5,973 bases of DNA. Origin: Acidobacteriota bacterium. Its GTDB lineage: Bacteria > Acidobacteriota > Terriglobia > Terriglobales > Acidobacteriaceae. The DNA is taken from contig JAJYBT010000197.1 of NCBI GenBank assembly GCA_021778875.1, positions 1 through 5,973 on the forward strand. The letters are read 5' to 3'. The position numbers were made by a program, and so were the translations under genes. This document shows positions 5,913 through 5,973 of the stretch, in pieces. The first letter of the stretch is position 1; the number at the start of each line of letters is the position of its first letter. Below the pieces are notes generated by a model. It made no database searches and had not been told where the DNA came from. It worked only from the letters and a program-made list of their open reading frames with translations.

Positions 5913-5973
5913 AGTACGTTGTCAAACTGGGTGGAGCGGGCCTCGAGTCTCCCGCATTGCTCGATGGCTGCAC
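5909..5973 (+). CDS. argB: Acetylglutamate kinase, N-terminal fragment (cut by window edge)
   Basis: An ATG at 5909-5911 overlaps the argC stop (ATGA, 5909-5912) and opens a frame of 21 codons to the right edge: MKYVVKLGGAGLESPALLDG plus Cys. The KLGGAGLE segment fits the N-terminal phosphate-binding K-x-G-G motif of amino acid kinases, and following argC in an arg operon makes acetylglutamate kinase (ArgB) the obvious candidate. It would phosphorylate N-acetylglutamate, supplying the substrate of ArgC. A good ribosome site, AGAGGGG (5897-5903), ends 5 bases before the ATG. The identification rests on a short fragment plus context. Confidence 0.8.
   Translation, partial: MKYVVKLGGAGLESPALLDGC

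Overview
This window is ordinary chromosomal bacterial DNA, moderately GC-rich, with no tRNA, rRNA, CRISPR array, insertion sequence or phage gene that I can see. The mix of genes would fit an Acidobacteriota (Terriglobia-like) soil bacterium: an arginine operon headed by argR, a phosphofructokinase with pyrophosphate-type active-site residues, and a FAA1-type long-chain acyl-CoA synthetase. That placement is an impression from protein style only; no marker gene here proves it.

Layout, left to right. (1) 1-424, minus: most of a RimI-like GNAT acetyltransferase, cut by the left edge. (2) 450-484: a very strong hairpin, probably the terminator of the next gene. (3) 507-1541, minus: 6-phosphofructokinase of the mixed-substrate (group III) type, with the GGDD and PKTIDND residues expected of a PPi-dependent enzyme. 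(4) 1542-1762: a 221-base divergent intergenic region. (5) 1763-2419, plus: an uncharacterised integral membrane protein with a HIHH motif and a conserved-looking acidic/aromatic segment. (6) 2352-4157, minus: a long-chain acyl-CoA synthetase whose 3' end overlaps the membrane gene tail to tail by 68 bases. (7) 4158-4386: a 229-base divergent control region. It holds a likely acyl-CoA synthetase promoter, a 9-base direct repeat in that gene's leader, two textbook ARG boxes exactly 3 bases apart lying over a promoter, and a GC-rich hairpin near the predicted arg transcript start. (8) 4387-5973, plus: argR, argC and the first 21 codons of argB, joined by ATGA stop/start overlaps.

How the parts work together: ArgR, the arginine-sensing repressor, is the first gene of the operon it should control. 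Its tandem operators cover the predicted -35/-10 region, so high arginine should shut off argR, argC and argB together (negative autoregulation). ArgB and ArgC carry out the second and third steps of ornithine/arginine synthesis. The left half is housekeeping carbon metabolism: a glycolytic phosphofructotransferase that may use PPi, and an acyl-CoA synthetase that produces PPi. The clearest points for follow-up are the ArgR circuit, the PPi-type phosphofructokinase residues, the unknown membrane protein family and the overlapping convergent gene pair. I found no clear evidence of an entirely new biological system.
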